Positions 45,501 through 60,500 of a DNA stretch of 64,000 bases are shown here, piece by piece. The stretch is taken from positions 6,925,542-6,989,541 of the forward strand of contig OZ022245.1 in NCBI GenBank assembly GCA_963978895.1, in the 5' to 3' direction. Below the pieces are notes generated by a model that was given only the letters and a program-made list of their open reading frames with translations, did no database searches and was not told where the DNA came from. Origin of the DNA: Erpobdella octoculata. Its lineage: Eukaryota; Annelida; Clitellata; Hirudinida; Erpobdellidae. Made by a program: the position numbers and the translations under genes. Each line of letters begins with the position of its first letter. Position 1 is the first letter of the stretch.

Positions 45501-48500
45501 TTTGTTTTCACCGTGCCGGTCGGTTTTGATGGAGGACCATTCCCAGCCTCGTTGACAGCGCAGACTCTGAACTGATAATCCTCGCCTTCTGTCAAGTCCT
45601 TACAGCGGAAGTAAGGTGATTCGATTGGATATTTGTTGACAGGAGTCCACTTACTGCTGTAACCTTGACACTTTTCCACAATGTACCCAGTCACTGGACT
45701 TCCACCGTCAGAAGCTGGTACTTGCCATGACAATTCGACTGAATTTTTGTCCACGGATTCGACAGTAACATTACGTGGTTCAGAAGGAACACCTGGTACA
45801 AAATAATTCAACATAGCAATCATATATTTAATAGTTTATTAATTACACTTTAAACATGCTGGATACATTTCACACACTCACCGAAATTAAAACCAGGTTT
45901 AACTCCATCCTCCAGTTCAGCAAAATCTCCCACACCGATCGAGTTTTCGGCAGCCACTCGGAACTCGTAAGTGGTTGCCTCGTCTAGCCTCGATATTTTG
46001 TATTTCGACGAATCCGATCCAGTCTCGCCTGCTTTGGACCAACTTTTCATTCCTTGCTCCCGCTTTTCAATGACGTAACCCAAGATGGAAGCACCTCCGT
46101 CGTCTTCCGGCGCACGCCATGTGAGTACCACGTGATCGCGTCCGCGATCGGAAACTGCGAGCTTTTGAGGTTTGGACGGTTTGTCTGTAGATGATTCAAT
46201 AATTCACATTGATTCTAGCATTTGTAATCTTTTAAAAAACATCAATAATTTTAAAGCTGCTAAACCAACCGATGATTTTCACTTCGTACGAGGCTGAATC
46301 AGATCCTACCACATTCTCGGCCACCAGTTTGTAGACTCCAGAACAAGCCCCTGAAATGTTGCTTATCTTTAATGACGTCATTGTTTCTATGCTTTCCATT
46401 TTCACATCAGCTCCTCTCTCCAAGGCAACTCCGTTCCGATACCAAGTCACGTCAGGACTGGGACTTCCAGTGACTTCAGCAACTAACGTTAAGAGAGTTC
46501 CTGCTTTCAACTTCTGCAGACTTTTGTATCTCGATTCAACCGTTATTTTCGGTTTGGCTGCAAAATATCAACTTATTTTTATAATTGTTTCCCCATTAAA
46601 GTTATATTTAAATTGTATTACATACTTATAACCATACTCACCATTGACGGTCAACATTGCCTGAGTTTCGGCCGATCCCAATTTGTTTTCCAGCTCACAT
46701 TTGTATTTTCCACAGTCTTTTATTTGAACATCAACAAGCGTGAGTCTAACTTTATTTCCTGCGATGACATCACATTTGATCTTTGAACTCTTATAAACCT
46801 CCTTGGCACCTCGATAGATAGTTATCTTGGCTTCCGGTTCACCCAGGTCGGCCTTGCATTCAAAAGTGGCGTCTTCGCCAGAAAGGGATGTAATATCCTT
46901 AAAAGGAGTTATTATTTTCGGAGCAGAACCACCTAAAACAGAACATTAAGGAAAAAGATTTACATTACTAATATATTAATATTTATTCTGTTAAAATATC
47001 ATCATCATTTGCAACTATTTCTGGAGCATACAACAACCTACATCATCTATTACCACTAAAATAAATGTTACCTAAAGGTGCTCCAGCTGTATAAGGTTTT
47101 GAGTTCTGACTGAACTTTCCTACGCCGGCTTTATTTTTGGCAGCCACCTTGAATTCGTAGACCTGCTGCGTTTTGAGTCCCCTCACCAATAATTCATTTT
47201 CTTCAACCAGATCATCAGTCGTGGCAGGGACCCACTTAGAAGTACCTTCCTGTCTCATTTCAACAATGTATCCCTCAATGAGGCAGCCACCGTTGTCCTC
47301 CGGCGGGGTCCACGTTACCTTCATTGAAGTGTCTTTGACAGTGGTGATCGTTGGAATGCCTGGTGGTCCAGGTAGAGCTGCAGAAGTTTATATTGTTATC
47401 GGTTACTAAGCTGTTCTTATTTCTATTCATTATTCAACTCATGAGACTTTATAGAATAAACTCAAGTTAAACATACTCCAAGGATTCTTTGCTACGACAG
47501 GCTGACTAGGACCACTTGGCTGGCTCTGTCCTGCTTTGTTCTCAGCAATGATTCTGAATTCATAATTCTGGCCTTCCGTTAGATCGACAACTTCATATTC
47601 AGGCTTTTCTGCTTTGAGTTTCATCGGCAACCACCTGGAACCGGTTCTACGCTCAACAACATATCCAGTGATTGGACTACCACCATCAGAATCTGGAATT
47701 TTCCATGCTAGCTTACAGCTGGTAGCACACACGTCGTAGACCTCCGGTACTCCAGGAACACTTGGAACGGCTGCGGTTGCAATAGTTTTAATCAAAACTA
47801 CATACATATAAAACAAACATTGTTGATATAATTAAATATTCATTTAAAACTATTTTAAAAGTATCAATAAAGTATAAACCAACATAACAAAATAATAACA
47901 ATTTTAACTAACTAAATTGACACTTTGGCTGAACGACATTGGGCAGTTCAACGGGTTCACCGACTCCAATCTCATTCTCCGCGGAAACTCTCATGTTGTA
48001 CTGGTTGCCCTCAAACAATCCTGTCATCTCAAATTCAAGGTTTTCAGTCGTCGCCACAGATTGCCACATGGTCCTCTTTGCCTCTTTTTTCTCCAACACA
48101 TACCCAGTGATATCACTTCCACCATCTTTTTCGGGTTCCACCCATTTCAAGGTTACCGTCGTAGAAGTGACAGACTTGACCTCCAAGTTTCTGACAGGAC
48201 CGGGCTTGTCTGAAACAACATCACAGTTGCAACTTATTAATTTAATATAATTTATAACTTGAAAAAGAATCAATGATCGACAAACCTAAATTTTTCACTT
48301 TGACACTGAACGTTGCCTTGCCGAATAAGTTTTCTAAGGTCAACGAATACTGTCCGGCATCTGTCAACTTAACTTTACTCAAATTCAGTGTCGTGTGATT
48401 GAAGGTCGTTTCCGGTTTTATACGAACAGGGTCAGGAAGCAACTGTCCGTTGTGCTGCCACGTGACCTTCGGCTGAGGATGAGCTGTAAAAGGTATGTCT

Positions 48501-51500
48501 ATCGACGTAGATTTGCCTGCTACGAGAGTGATGCCGGTGTTGTAGGCGGAGTCGTACTTGCCAATCACAGGAGCAGCTGTATGGCATACAAAGAAAATTA
48601 GGTAATATCGTAAATAATAAGGAATCTAAACACATTTAGCTACGGTTAATGCAAACTTGTTGCATAACAGATAGAGACACAATTACAACAATAATGCAAT
48701 TCACCAATGGACAACTCACCTTCAACAATCAATTTAGCAGTTGACGTTTTATTTTTGTACACGATTGAAAATTCTCCTTCGTCTCTTCCATCAACTTCCT
48801 TTACGACCAGCTTATGCACGCGACCCGATGAGACGATGTCGTACTTGTCTCCTTTTCTGATTGGTCGATCATTCTTAAACCACTCAACGGTTGCATTCTC
48901 TTCTGCTAATAAACACTCGAACGTTGCAGTCGATGGTATCACGGTTACCTTTTGGTCCTCCAGTTGTTTTTCAAACATGGCACTCGGTTCTGGAGAGAAT
49001 AAGCAGAATAATGAGTTTGTTGCCATTTTAATGATTTATTTTCTTTAATAATAATAATAATAATTTTCTTAATTAACTATTGAAAAGTTTTACCATATTT
49101 GACTGGTGCTGAAGGCTCCGAGAAAGGACCGAAGCCAACCTTGTTTTCAGCTTTAACTCTGAAGATATATTCAACACCACTCTTCAAACCTGAAACTTGA
49201 TACGTAGTCGTCTTTATCGGTTGACTCGGATTGACTGGAATCCAGCCAACTGAACTTCCGGTCGATCTCATTTCGAGTGCGTATGTCAGCTCTGGACAGT
49301 TTCCAGTATCTTTAGGAGCAGTCCAATTAAGAGTGGCACTGTCTGCTGTCATTTCTGAAACTCCAGGACGTCCAGGTTGACCTGGTTTGTCGAATGGATC
49401 CTTGGCTGTAACTGGACCCAGAATGTCTGAGAAATCTCCAACACCAGCTTCGTTAACAGCAGCGACTCTGATTAGGTAAGAATTCTTCTCAACAAAATCA
49501 ACAACTTCGTAGCTTGTTTTACTGCAAGGAGTCTTGGTCAGACGAGTCCATTTGCCACTGTAGCCTCCTTGTTGTTGGATTTCGACGTGGTATCCAACCA
49601 CTGGTGCACCGCCATCTGATTCAGGAGGGCTCCATTTCACTATACATGATTTCTTATTAACACTCTCAACTGCAAGATTGAGTGGCTTGCCAGGAACAGC
49701 TGCAGTGAAAAAAAAACAAAACAAAACTCAGCTTATGTCAATAATTAATGTATAATAGCTATAATTTATATTCATATAATTAAACAATCAATTGAAAAAC
49801 AAACAAAAAGCTTGAACAACTTACTAAATCCATGTCCAGCTCTATACGGCTCGGCAGTTTCCACATACGGTCCGATTCCAACATTGTTTTCAGCGGCAAC
49901 TCTGAAGAGGTAACTGTTTCCTTCAAACAGTTTACTTGCCATCACATCTTTCACGTTCTTAGTTACAGTCTCGACGGTGATCCAGTTGGTTTTTGTGGCG
50001 TCCCGTTTTTCTACAATGTAGTTCTTAATCTCAGATCCTCCATCGAATTCAGGCTCTTCCCATTTGATGGTGGCAGACTCAAGAGATGCTTTCGTGACAA
50101 CAAGTGAACGTGGAGCAGAAGGTTTGTCTGTTTGAAATAAACATGTTGTAATTATCAACATATTAATAAAAAAGAAATTTTGTACAAATGTAAAATTTAT
50201 TTAATTTTATTAAATTAAAAAACTCACCAAGAACGATAACATCGAAGGACATCTCAGCAGTACCAGCCTGGTTTTCGGCAACCACTCGGTATTTCCCTGC
50301 ATCTTTGGCTGTCGGTTGTTTGCAGGACAGCAAAGTCGTGTCTTGTGTCACAGTAAACATGGAACCAACCAAAGGTTCATCCTTGAGGTACCACTTTATA
50401 GATGGTGTTGGAACTCCTGTAAACTTCACGTTTACTCCCAAGTTAGAACCGGCCTTCACCTCTAAAGGTCCTTTCATTGGCTTCTCAGGCATTAAAGAAG
50501 GAGGAACTGTGACACATAAAAAAATTATTAAAATAAAAAAATGTGACTACAGCAAAAAAACATAACACAAAAATTATTTTGAACTCACCTAAAACAGTAA
50601 CCTTTGCTCCTGATTCGACTTTTTCGACCTTGTTATCCAACATCACACGATAGTTAGCACTGTCACCAACCTCAGCTTGGAGTATTTCTAACATGGCTTC
50701 ATTGTTTTTAAAGGATATCTTGTATTTTTTCGAGTCTTTAATTTCTTTGTTATCTTTGAACCAAGAAATTTTAGATGGTGGCTCGCCCAGATCTACTTTA
50801 CAAGTCAACTTAACTGAATCTTTAATTTTAACCGTCGCATCTTCAAGAGGCTTCACGATTTTAGGTTTTAATCCGGCTGAAAAATAAAAATCGTTACCCC
50901 TACAAATAACTTTTCGAAATATCAAAATATATTTATTGAGTTAACAGAACTAGGTAGACGATTTAACTACAATATGGCAAACCTATTTTATCTTCAACTT
51001 TGATTGACTGAACGGACTCGGCATACGGTCCCATTCCCGCCTTGTTTTCGGCAGCCACCTTGAAATCGTACTTCTTTTCCGACTCCAAGCTCTTGACCGT
51101 GAACATCGTGGTTTTGATTTTGTCTTCGGTAACTTTTTTCCAGCGTACGGAATCCTCGGGCTTGAACTCGAGCAGGTAGTTAGTTATCTCGGCTCCGCCG
51201 TTATCTACCGGAGGCGTCCATACGAGAGTTATCGAATTTTTAGTCGATTCTTTCATTTCAGGAACTCCCGGCTTGCCTGGTTTATCTATAATTTCAGCGA
51301 ATGTCGGAGAAAATGTAACATCAAATATACACTTATGTTTTAATAACAACTAACAAATGTTAAACAATTTGTAGTTGCTTACCCCAAGGATCCTTAGCTG
51401 TAATCGGTTGTGATTCCGGTCCGGGTTTGCTCTTTCCGGCTTTGTTTACGGCGACGATCCTGAAAGAGTAATCGTTACTTTCAACGAGTTCTTTGACTGT

Positions 51501-54500
51501 GAACTTTATATCCGGAATCAACTCCTTGTTGACTTGTATCCATCTTGCAGTGCCACCGGGTGTGATGAGACATCGTTCAACAAAGTAACCTTCCACTGGA
51601 GACCCCCCATCGAATGAGGGAGCTGACCACTCCAGTGCACAACTGCTTTGCGTGACGTTGGATATCTGAGGCATCGAGGGAGGTCCGGGAGGTTCTGTTT
51701 TCAGATTTATTATACGGTTAAATATTACCGATTTTAATTTAAAATATTTTGTTGGTTAATAAAATGAAATATTTTACCGAATGAATGCTTGGCAGTTACA
51801 GGTTGTCCCAGTTCAACCCATTCGCTCATTCCAACATCGTTCTCAGCAGCCACTCTAACATAGTACTGATGGTTCTCCATGACTGGAGTGACAGTGAAAC
51901 TCAAGCTTTCTTCCAAAATCTCAACAACTCCTGCTTTTTCCCAGTTCCTACGAGTGGCATCTCTCATTTCAACTTGATATCTGACAAGCGATGAACCGCC
52001 ATCATCGTTGGGTTCCCTCCACTTGATTCCGATCGATGTTTCCGCAACGGAAGCCACGGCTAAATCCGTCGGAGCTCCAGGAACATCTGTCGAAATTTTT
52101 TATAATATCGATATTTCATTTCACAATTAAATAGAATAAAAAACAAAAAGATACCAACCTATGACTTTCACTTTGACTTTAAATTCAGCCCGACCTAACA
52201 TGTTCTCAATAGAAAGTTGGTAGTCGCCAGCATCCTTTCTTGTGACTTTGGTCAGCTGCATGATCGTATTAGTTTCGGTTGTTTGTATTTTAACTCTTGG
52301 GAATTTGGTAGCATCTGGTAAATTTTGTTTAGAGTTGAATGTCCATTGAACGTTTGGCTCGGGGCTAGCTGAATACGGCAATTCGATGGTTAATGATGAT
52401 CCAGCTTTGAGCGTTATCTGGTCTTCATACTTGTGTTTGCCGATAGTGGGTTTTACTGAAAAATTAGGTTATTTAAATATATAATCAAAACTGACTAAAT
52501 TCAACAACTGCATTTACAAATTCAATAGCTTATTTTTGTGATCATAGGAAATATGAGTTTTAATTGTCTAGATTGCTTTCACATTACGATTTATACACAA
52601 CTTTTTCTGGATCTGGATTGTGTATATATATAAGCTTTGATTTATGAACTGATTTATGCAAAACGTTTTTGATTTTAAGCTGTGGTTTTTCAGTTGGAGG
52701 TGAAGGACTGTTTAGCCTGTGCTGAGAATTATAATAATAATAATAATAAACTTATAAATTAACAAGTAAAGGAAAAAACGAGTTTTTTAACACAAACTTT
52801 GATTTCAAATACAATTGATGTTAAAAAATGTTAAATTACGTTTTTTTTAAACTGAATTATGTATTGTCATCCAATATAAAGATATGCTGAAAGTTTCAAC
52901 TTCCTAGCCAGTCAAAAAGCTGGTTAAATTTTTTGCAAAATTTGCGTACAGAGAAAGCCACACACACACGTACACAAACAGAGATTGTAGCCTAAATAAA
53001 AGTTTGTAAAAACTAACCTTCATATAGAACTCGTCCACTAGTTACCAAATCTTTAAACTCGGCCGTGTAGGTTCCCAGATCAGTCATGGTGGATTTCTGA
53101 ACAACCAGCCTGTGCACGGCTCCCGACACTATGATCTGCTTGTTCAGTTCAGTAGCTGTGATTCTCTTCTTGTCCTTGTACCAGTCTAATTTGATACCTT
53201 CCTTTGACAGCTCGCATTCTAAAGAGACATTCTGACCCAGTTCTTCTATTTTAACGTCCGACAATTCCCTGATGAATCTGAGCTCCTCGGCTGATGAAAA
53301 CAATAAAGCTTTTTTAATCTGAACGACCTATGAAAGTTCAACTCACAACATGCAAGAACTTACTGTATTTAACAGGCGTCGACGGTTCAGATGGAAGTCC
53401 CTTTCCAACTTTGTTCACAGCACTGACTTTGAATTCGTACGATGCTCCTTCTTTGAGACCCGTCAATTTGAACTCGGTACCTTTGACGTTATCGTTTTTT
53501 ATTTTCCAGTTGTCTTTGTTTTCTTTAATTTCTAAAACAAAGTGAGTGATTTCGGAGCCTCCGTCGTTCTCCGGGGCAGCCCAAGTCACGACTGCGGAGT
53601 CTTTTTGAAGATTGCTGACCTGTCGGTGAAACATAAAAAACTATTGTCAGCAATGAATAGTTTTAAGAGGTTCTAAGTATTTATTTTAAAAAATATTATT
53701 TTAATTCAACTCATTGGCAGCATAAGAAAAATAACCATTGGTTTTCCAGGTGGTCCTGGTTTATCGAAAGCTTCCTTAGCAACAAACAGTCCAGTTGATT
53801 CAGACGGTTGACTGAGTCCTATCTTATTTTCGGCAATTACTCTTATTTCATATTCTGTGCCTTCGACCAAATCTGTGAATTTTCTCGCGAGATCGATTTG
53901 CACATTTTTGTCAACCTTGACAAACTTGGATCTTTGGCTCGACCTTTCAACCCAATATCCGATTATGGGTGAACCGCCATCATTCTCTGGAATTTCCCAA
54001 ATTACTTCGCAGCTCTTTTTAGTCACGTTTTGAACTTGAATGTTCTTCGGAGGACTTGGAGGGGCTGCAATAAACATGTAAATGTCACGATAATAAAAAG
54101 TAATAATTACCGAGAATTGCATTTGATATTTAAAAACAACCCGAAATGATTTTTAATATTCAAATTACAATTACAACATACTCAGTTGACTTCTGACAAC
54201 AACTGCTTTTTCTGTTACTGCCCAGTTACCTTGACCAATTTCATTTACCGCTGCCACTCTGAACAAGGTTTGGCTTCCATCGGGTAGTTTTGTAACTTTC
54301 AATTCAAGATTTTCACCTTCTTTCACCTGTACTTGCTCCAAGGTGGCAAAACTTTTCTTAACAGCGTCAGCTTTTTCGACTACATAGTACTTCACGGCTG
54401 ACCCACCATCGCGCTCCGGTGGCTGCCAGGTAAGTGTAACGGAATCACCTTTGACCTCAGAAGTCGTCAAGTTTAGAGGAACAGATGGCTTATCTAAAAT

Positions 54501-57500
54501 GAAAATTTCTAGGTCGGTAAAACTATACCGTCAGAAAATTTAAAGTGGACATTGAAGACAAACCTTTGACAACAACAGTGAACTCTGCTGAATCTTCTCC
54601 CAGTTCATTTTTAGCAACAATTTTGAATTTTCCGCTATCGGCTGCAGACGTCTTTTTGGAAGTCAACTTGCAGATTGTTTTATCCTGGTTGAGTGTCAGA
54701 TCCCCACCTTGTTTTATTTCTACTGATTCTGAGTTGGGTGCATCACTAGTGAAAGTCCACGTAATTTCAGGTTTAGGACATCCAGTGACATTTGCCGACA
54801 GAGCGAGCACAGTTCCTGCCTTCAAAATCACAGGCTTACCATCTTTAAACTGAGCTTCTAACTCAACCTTCGGTGGAGATTTGACGGTGACTTTACATTG
54901 AGATTCAATTTTGCCTTTGTTGTTTGAAACAACGATTTTGTAGTTACCACTATCTTCATCAACTTTTGAAGGTGCAATTCTGAGAGACAAATTGGTCCCT
55001 TCTTGATTCATCAAATATTTATTTCCCGGTTTGATTTCTTTATTGTTTTTATCGAACCACGTGATTTTTACGGAAGTCAAAGATTCTTCGGTAATTTGAC
55101 ACGTCAGAACAATTTCTTCCGGTTGGACCACTTCCACGTCACTGAGCGGCTTGACAAACTCTGGTCGTAATTTCATTTGATCTTTATACCTCGGAGCGAT
55201 GTCCGACCACGGACCTTGTCCTGCTTTGTTGACAGCAGCGACACGGAAGTCGTAATCTTTTCCATCTTTTAGCTTATCGGCTTTGACTTCTAGAACCGGA
55301 ACCTGAGCAACGTTCGTCCACTTTTCGCCTTCTCCTTTACGTTCGACAATGTAATGAACAATGTCACTGCCACCATTATCAGACGGAGGTTGCCAGGACA
55401 ATGAGGCCGTCGTGGCGTCCGTTGAGACTGTTTGCAAGTTTTCAGGTTTGCCGGGTTTGTCTGGACACAAAAACAATAAACAGATTTGTTATTTACAAAT
55501 GCATGAAATTTTTGTTTTAGTTTTAAAATAGTTGAAAATCGAATAAACCTACCAAAAGGAAATTTGATCTTTGTAAGATCTGATGCAGGTCCAGCTGGGC
55601 CCTCTCCAGCTTCATTCAGTGCTATCACTCTGAATTGGTACTCGCTGTCCTCCACTAGATCGCTCACTGTTAATGTCAGTTCTTTCACGGCCTCTTTTGT
55701 CAATCGAATCCAGCGATCAGACCCTGGCTGACCCGATGTGCGCTCAACCTGATAGCCCAGGATCGGAGCTCCGCCATCTTGCTCAGGTGCCTTCCACGTC
55801 AAACAGCAGGATTGGTTGGTTGTATCTGTAACATCTGGTTTTGATGGAGGACCAGGCAAATCTAAAAGAGAAGCATAAAGCAAATGTGTTGTCATGTTTT
55901 TTAAATAATAAATAACAACGATGCAGCTATTAATAACAGTACCGATCAAAGAAATATAAAAAAAAACAAAACAATGGCCCTATTGAATTTATAATTATTA
56001 TTTTCAATGTAATTTAAACATTATAGTTACTAACCAAACTGGCTTTTTGGAACAATTGGCTTTGCCATCTCAACAAAAGGACCGACTCCGACTTCGTTTT
56101 CGGCAGCAACTCGAAAATAGTAAGACTGATTCACAACCAAATCATTAGCTGAAGTGAACTCGACATCCTGCGTGACCCCTTCCTTGACCCACTGCTTTTT
56201 GGTCGGATCACGCCTCTCGACTACGTACTGCGTTATCAAACAGCCACCATTGTCATTTGGTTCCAGCCATTTAAATGTGGCAGAATTGGCAGTAGTTGAG
56301 GTTGTAGTAAGGTCGGTGGGAGGTCCAGGTTTGTCTGTGGGGATAAGCAATTTATTATAATAAAATTATGAACGTTCTATAAATAACCTGGGTTGACCAC
56401 GTGGTACAGTGTCGATTTAATTCCTCATTAAAATGGTTAAAAGTTTACGGAAGAATTTCATGGACGAAAAAAAAATTTCCAAAGTTTTTTGTTTTTACCT
56501 ATGACGACAACTTCGATTTTAAAAGTTGCTTCGCCGAGATCGTTCTTCAAGGTCAAGGTGAACTTGCCAGAATCAGATCTGACAACCTTTGTCATGGTAA
56601 GCTTAGTCGAAGTAGCAGTGTTTTCTTCTTTGAATCTCTTGGCGTCGGGCATTTTGGCATTTTCTTTGTAGAGCCATGTAACTGAAGCCTTTGGAGATGA
56701 TTGGAAGGGAATTTCCAGAATAGCAGTTGTCCCTGCCTTCAGTATCAGTTTATCCTCGTAGTTGTGCTGACCGATTTGTGGAGCAGCTGGAGTGCATTGA
56801 AATTTCAGAGTAGTCAAAGCTAGATATAATTTCTTACTATGTGTGCAAAAGAAGCAATCACACCAGAAATGCAGCATACGACAAAACATAAATAAAACAC
56901 AGTTCTAACCTGAGAGGACCACAGTGGCACTGCAACTCAGTTTCTGACATGTCACTTCATATTTTCCCAGATGTCCAGCATTTGTTTCTTTGATGACTAA
57001 TTTATGGATCTTTCCTTCAACGTTGATTTCAAAAGCAGCATCACTCTTAATTGGCTTTCCATCCTTCGTCCATTCAACTTTGAGATCTGGTTTGGATAAT
57101 TCGCATTCAAGAACTAACATCTCTTTCAGTTGAGTCAACGTTTGATCAGTTAGCGGTCGAATGAATTTCAATTCTTCACCTTTCAAGCAATAAAATATTA
57201 ATAAATTAGTAAGCTGTTATGACAACAAAATAAAACAGAACAAGCCACTGAGACTAACCAATTTGTATTGGCTTGCTAGCATCGGATGGTTGACCTGCCC
57301 CAACTTCATTGATAGCAAAAACCCTAAATTGATAATTCGAACCAGTTTTTAACAGGTCGACTTTAAAGACCAGTTCCGTATCTGATTTGATGTCCTCCTT
57401 TGCTGGCGTCCATTTAGTGTCTTTCGGAGTTTTGTATTCAATTTTGTATTTAGTGACAGGTGATCCGCCGTCGGTTTTCGGTGGTGACCATCCAACCACA

Positions 57501-60500
57501 GCAGATGTGTCAGTTGTCTCTTTCACCACTACCTCTTCTGGTTTTCCAGGCACAGTGGCAGCTGGTTTTCCAAGTTTGGCCGTTGCCGCTTGCGACGGCT
57601 GGCTAAGACCGTTTTTGTTTTGAGCAATCGTCCGAAATTGATCTCCTTCTTTGAGATCTTTAGAAACATTAAAATTCAAGGTGCTTTTCTCTCCTGTGAC
57701 TTTAACTTCTCCAAATTTACTCCACTTTTTATCTGCACCGAGTTTTTCAATATAGTAGATGGTTATCGATTCATTACCATCACTTTCAGGAGCCTCCCAG
57801 GACAAGATAAAAGTGGTCCCAGTCTCAGGTGATATTTTCAAATTTCGAGGGGGTGAAGGCAAGGCTGTAAAAATTTAATATCACAATATGAGTGATTTTT
57901 TCTTTTCCTGGTTATATATTTATGGCTAATTAATTTTATAGCATAAATATTTAATTATGCAAAAAAACTTTGTTAATACAATAAACAAAGAATTAAAAAA
58001 TTAAATAAAATCATACCAGTTTTCTTTGGGATTTTTACAGGTTTTTCCAGCAATGTCCAATCTGATTGACCACTTTCATTTACAGCCGCCACCCTGAACA
58101 CATACTCAGTTTCTTCGATAAGTTTGACAACACGTTGAGTCAGGACATCAGGTGCGGTTGATCCAGTACTGACGTATTGCGGTTTCTTAGACTCTTTCTT
58201 CTCAACTACATATTTCAAGATGGGGGATCCACCATCAGAATCTGGCTTTTCCCAGATGAGATCAACATAATCATCTTTGATTTCCTTCACCGATAGATTC
58301 TTTGGAGGTGAAGGTTTGCCTAAATATTTATGTTATAATTTAGGAACTTTTAAATAGTATTTATTAAAAAATTAAAAAAATCAATTTGTTTTTCTCAAAA
58401 ACAATGTTTAATTTTTTAAATTCTTCACAGTCAAGAACATTATCTGCCAACCTTTAATAATAACTTGAAACACAGCTTCATCACTTCCTGCTTTGTTTTC
58501 AACTCTGACTTTGATTTGACCTGAGTTATTAGAACTTGCACTTTTAATGGTCAAAGTGGATGCTCCATCTTTTGATTCTATTTTTGTTCCATTTGAAGTT
58601 TCCAGTGGTTGATCATTTAAAAACCACGTAACCATTGGTACTGGAGTTCCAGTGTAGCTAATCTGGATTGAAAATGGAGCTGCTACTTTTGGTTTTTGAG
58701 GTTCTTTGAACTTGGCCAGATAATCAATTTTTGGTTTAACTAAAAATTGGAAAAAAAAATTATTGATCCCTAAAAACAAAGTACATTTTTCATATTAACT
58801 AAATGAAACAACATTACCTAAAACTGTGACCTTTGCCTTTGGTTCTACCGAACCCAATTTATTTTTAACCAAACACTTGTAAAGACCCTCATCTTTAATA
58901 TCAGAATTTTTGACAATAAGGGTAATGTTGTCACCCATCTGTGAAGTCTCATACTTTTTAGCATCCTTGACATTCAACAGCTTGTTATCCTTTGACCAAA
59001 TAATTTCCGTTTCTGGACCCTTGACGTTAACAGAGCAAGTGAGAAGTATGTTATCGGGTGATGTCACTGTGATATCAGCCAGATTTTCAAGTAACTTTGG
59101 CACTGCATCAACTACAGGTTGTTCTTCTTTTGTTTCTTCAGGTATTTTTTCCTGTGTTTTTAATGTTTCTGCTTCCAACTTTTCCTCCTGTTTAACATCT
59201 TGTTTGAGTTTTTCTTCAGGTTTCGGTTTATCTTCCTCAGCTAAACATTAATCATGAAAATAATTTATATTAGCAATAATTCAAATAATGGGTATTAAAT
59301 TGATTGAAGTCATGACAACTCATAAACTTGGTAATACTGAATGACAACTTACTTGGAACAATGACTTTAAGTTTGAATTCAACTTTTCCACTTTTATTTT
59401 CAACTAAAACTTTATATTCTCCTGCATCTTGCGCAACAACTTTTGTCAATGTAAGTTTTGCCGAAGTTTGAGTGGTCATGGGTTTAATGCGGTTTTGATC
59501 TTGAATTGGACCTTCATTAAAAGACCATGTAACTTTTGCTGGAGGTACAGAAAGGTAGGGCACATCAACAAGAGTTGTGGCACCAGGTTTAACAGTGATC
59601 GTGTCAGACATATCTTTTTTTGTTAATATTGGAGGAGCTACAGAAAACCAAATTGAAGATTTTTAAGGATTAACAATATAAAAATAGTATCACTAAATGT
59701 TTTGAATTTTGTAATAACAACCTTTAAGTATAAGTTTTGCACCGGATTTAAGATTTCCTTGTCGGAAAAAAATTGTATATTCTGCTTCGTCATCGGCAAC
59801 AACTGGCCCAACTATCTCGAGTGAATGCTCTTTGCCTTTGCTGATCATCTTGACATGATTAGTTGGTTTCATAGGTTTCCCGTTTTTCAGCCATTCAGGT
59901 TTCAGGTTGTCCTTGACTACTTGACACTTGAATATCATTGGCTGATTCAAATCTTCCACAACAACGTCACTAAGCGGTGTTACAAACCCAGCTGGTTCGG
60001 CTGTTGAACATGTTTATACAAAAGTTAAAAATAATTAAATTGAAACCAAAACCTTGCTTATATACCTTTTACTTCAAGCTTAGACTTAGAAGTCAATTCT
60101 GTATCTTTGACTTGCACTTCAACATCTCCAGCATCTTGAACTTCTTTTATGTCTTTAATAACCAGCTTGTGTTTGTTTCCATCTTTTGTAACATCAAACT
60201 TTGTTTTGTTTTTATCATCAAGTGGTTGACCTTTGAATTTCCAAACTACATCCACATCAGGATTGGATATCTCAAAGTCAAATGTTGCTGTAGTTGGTAG
60301 TGGTGATGAAACTGTGACGTCAGACAATGGTTTTATTATTGTTGTAGGGGCTTTCTGTTCTGGTTTTGGAACTTCTGGTTCTGGTTTTTGTTCCTCTGGC
60401 TTTGGAGCTTCTGGTTCTGGTTTTTCTTCAGGCTTAGGTTCCTCTTCTTTTGGCTTTTCTTCAGGTTTTGGTGCCTCTTCCTTTGGTTTTTCTTCAGGTT

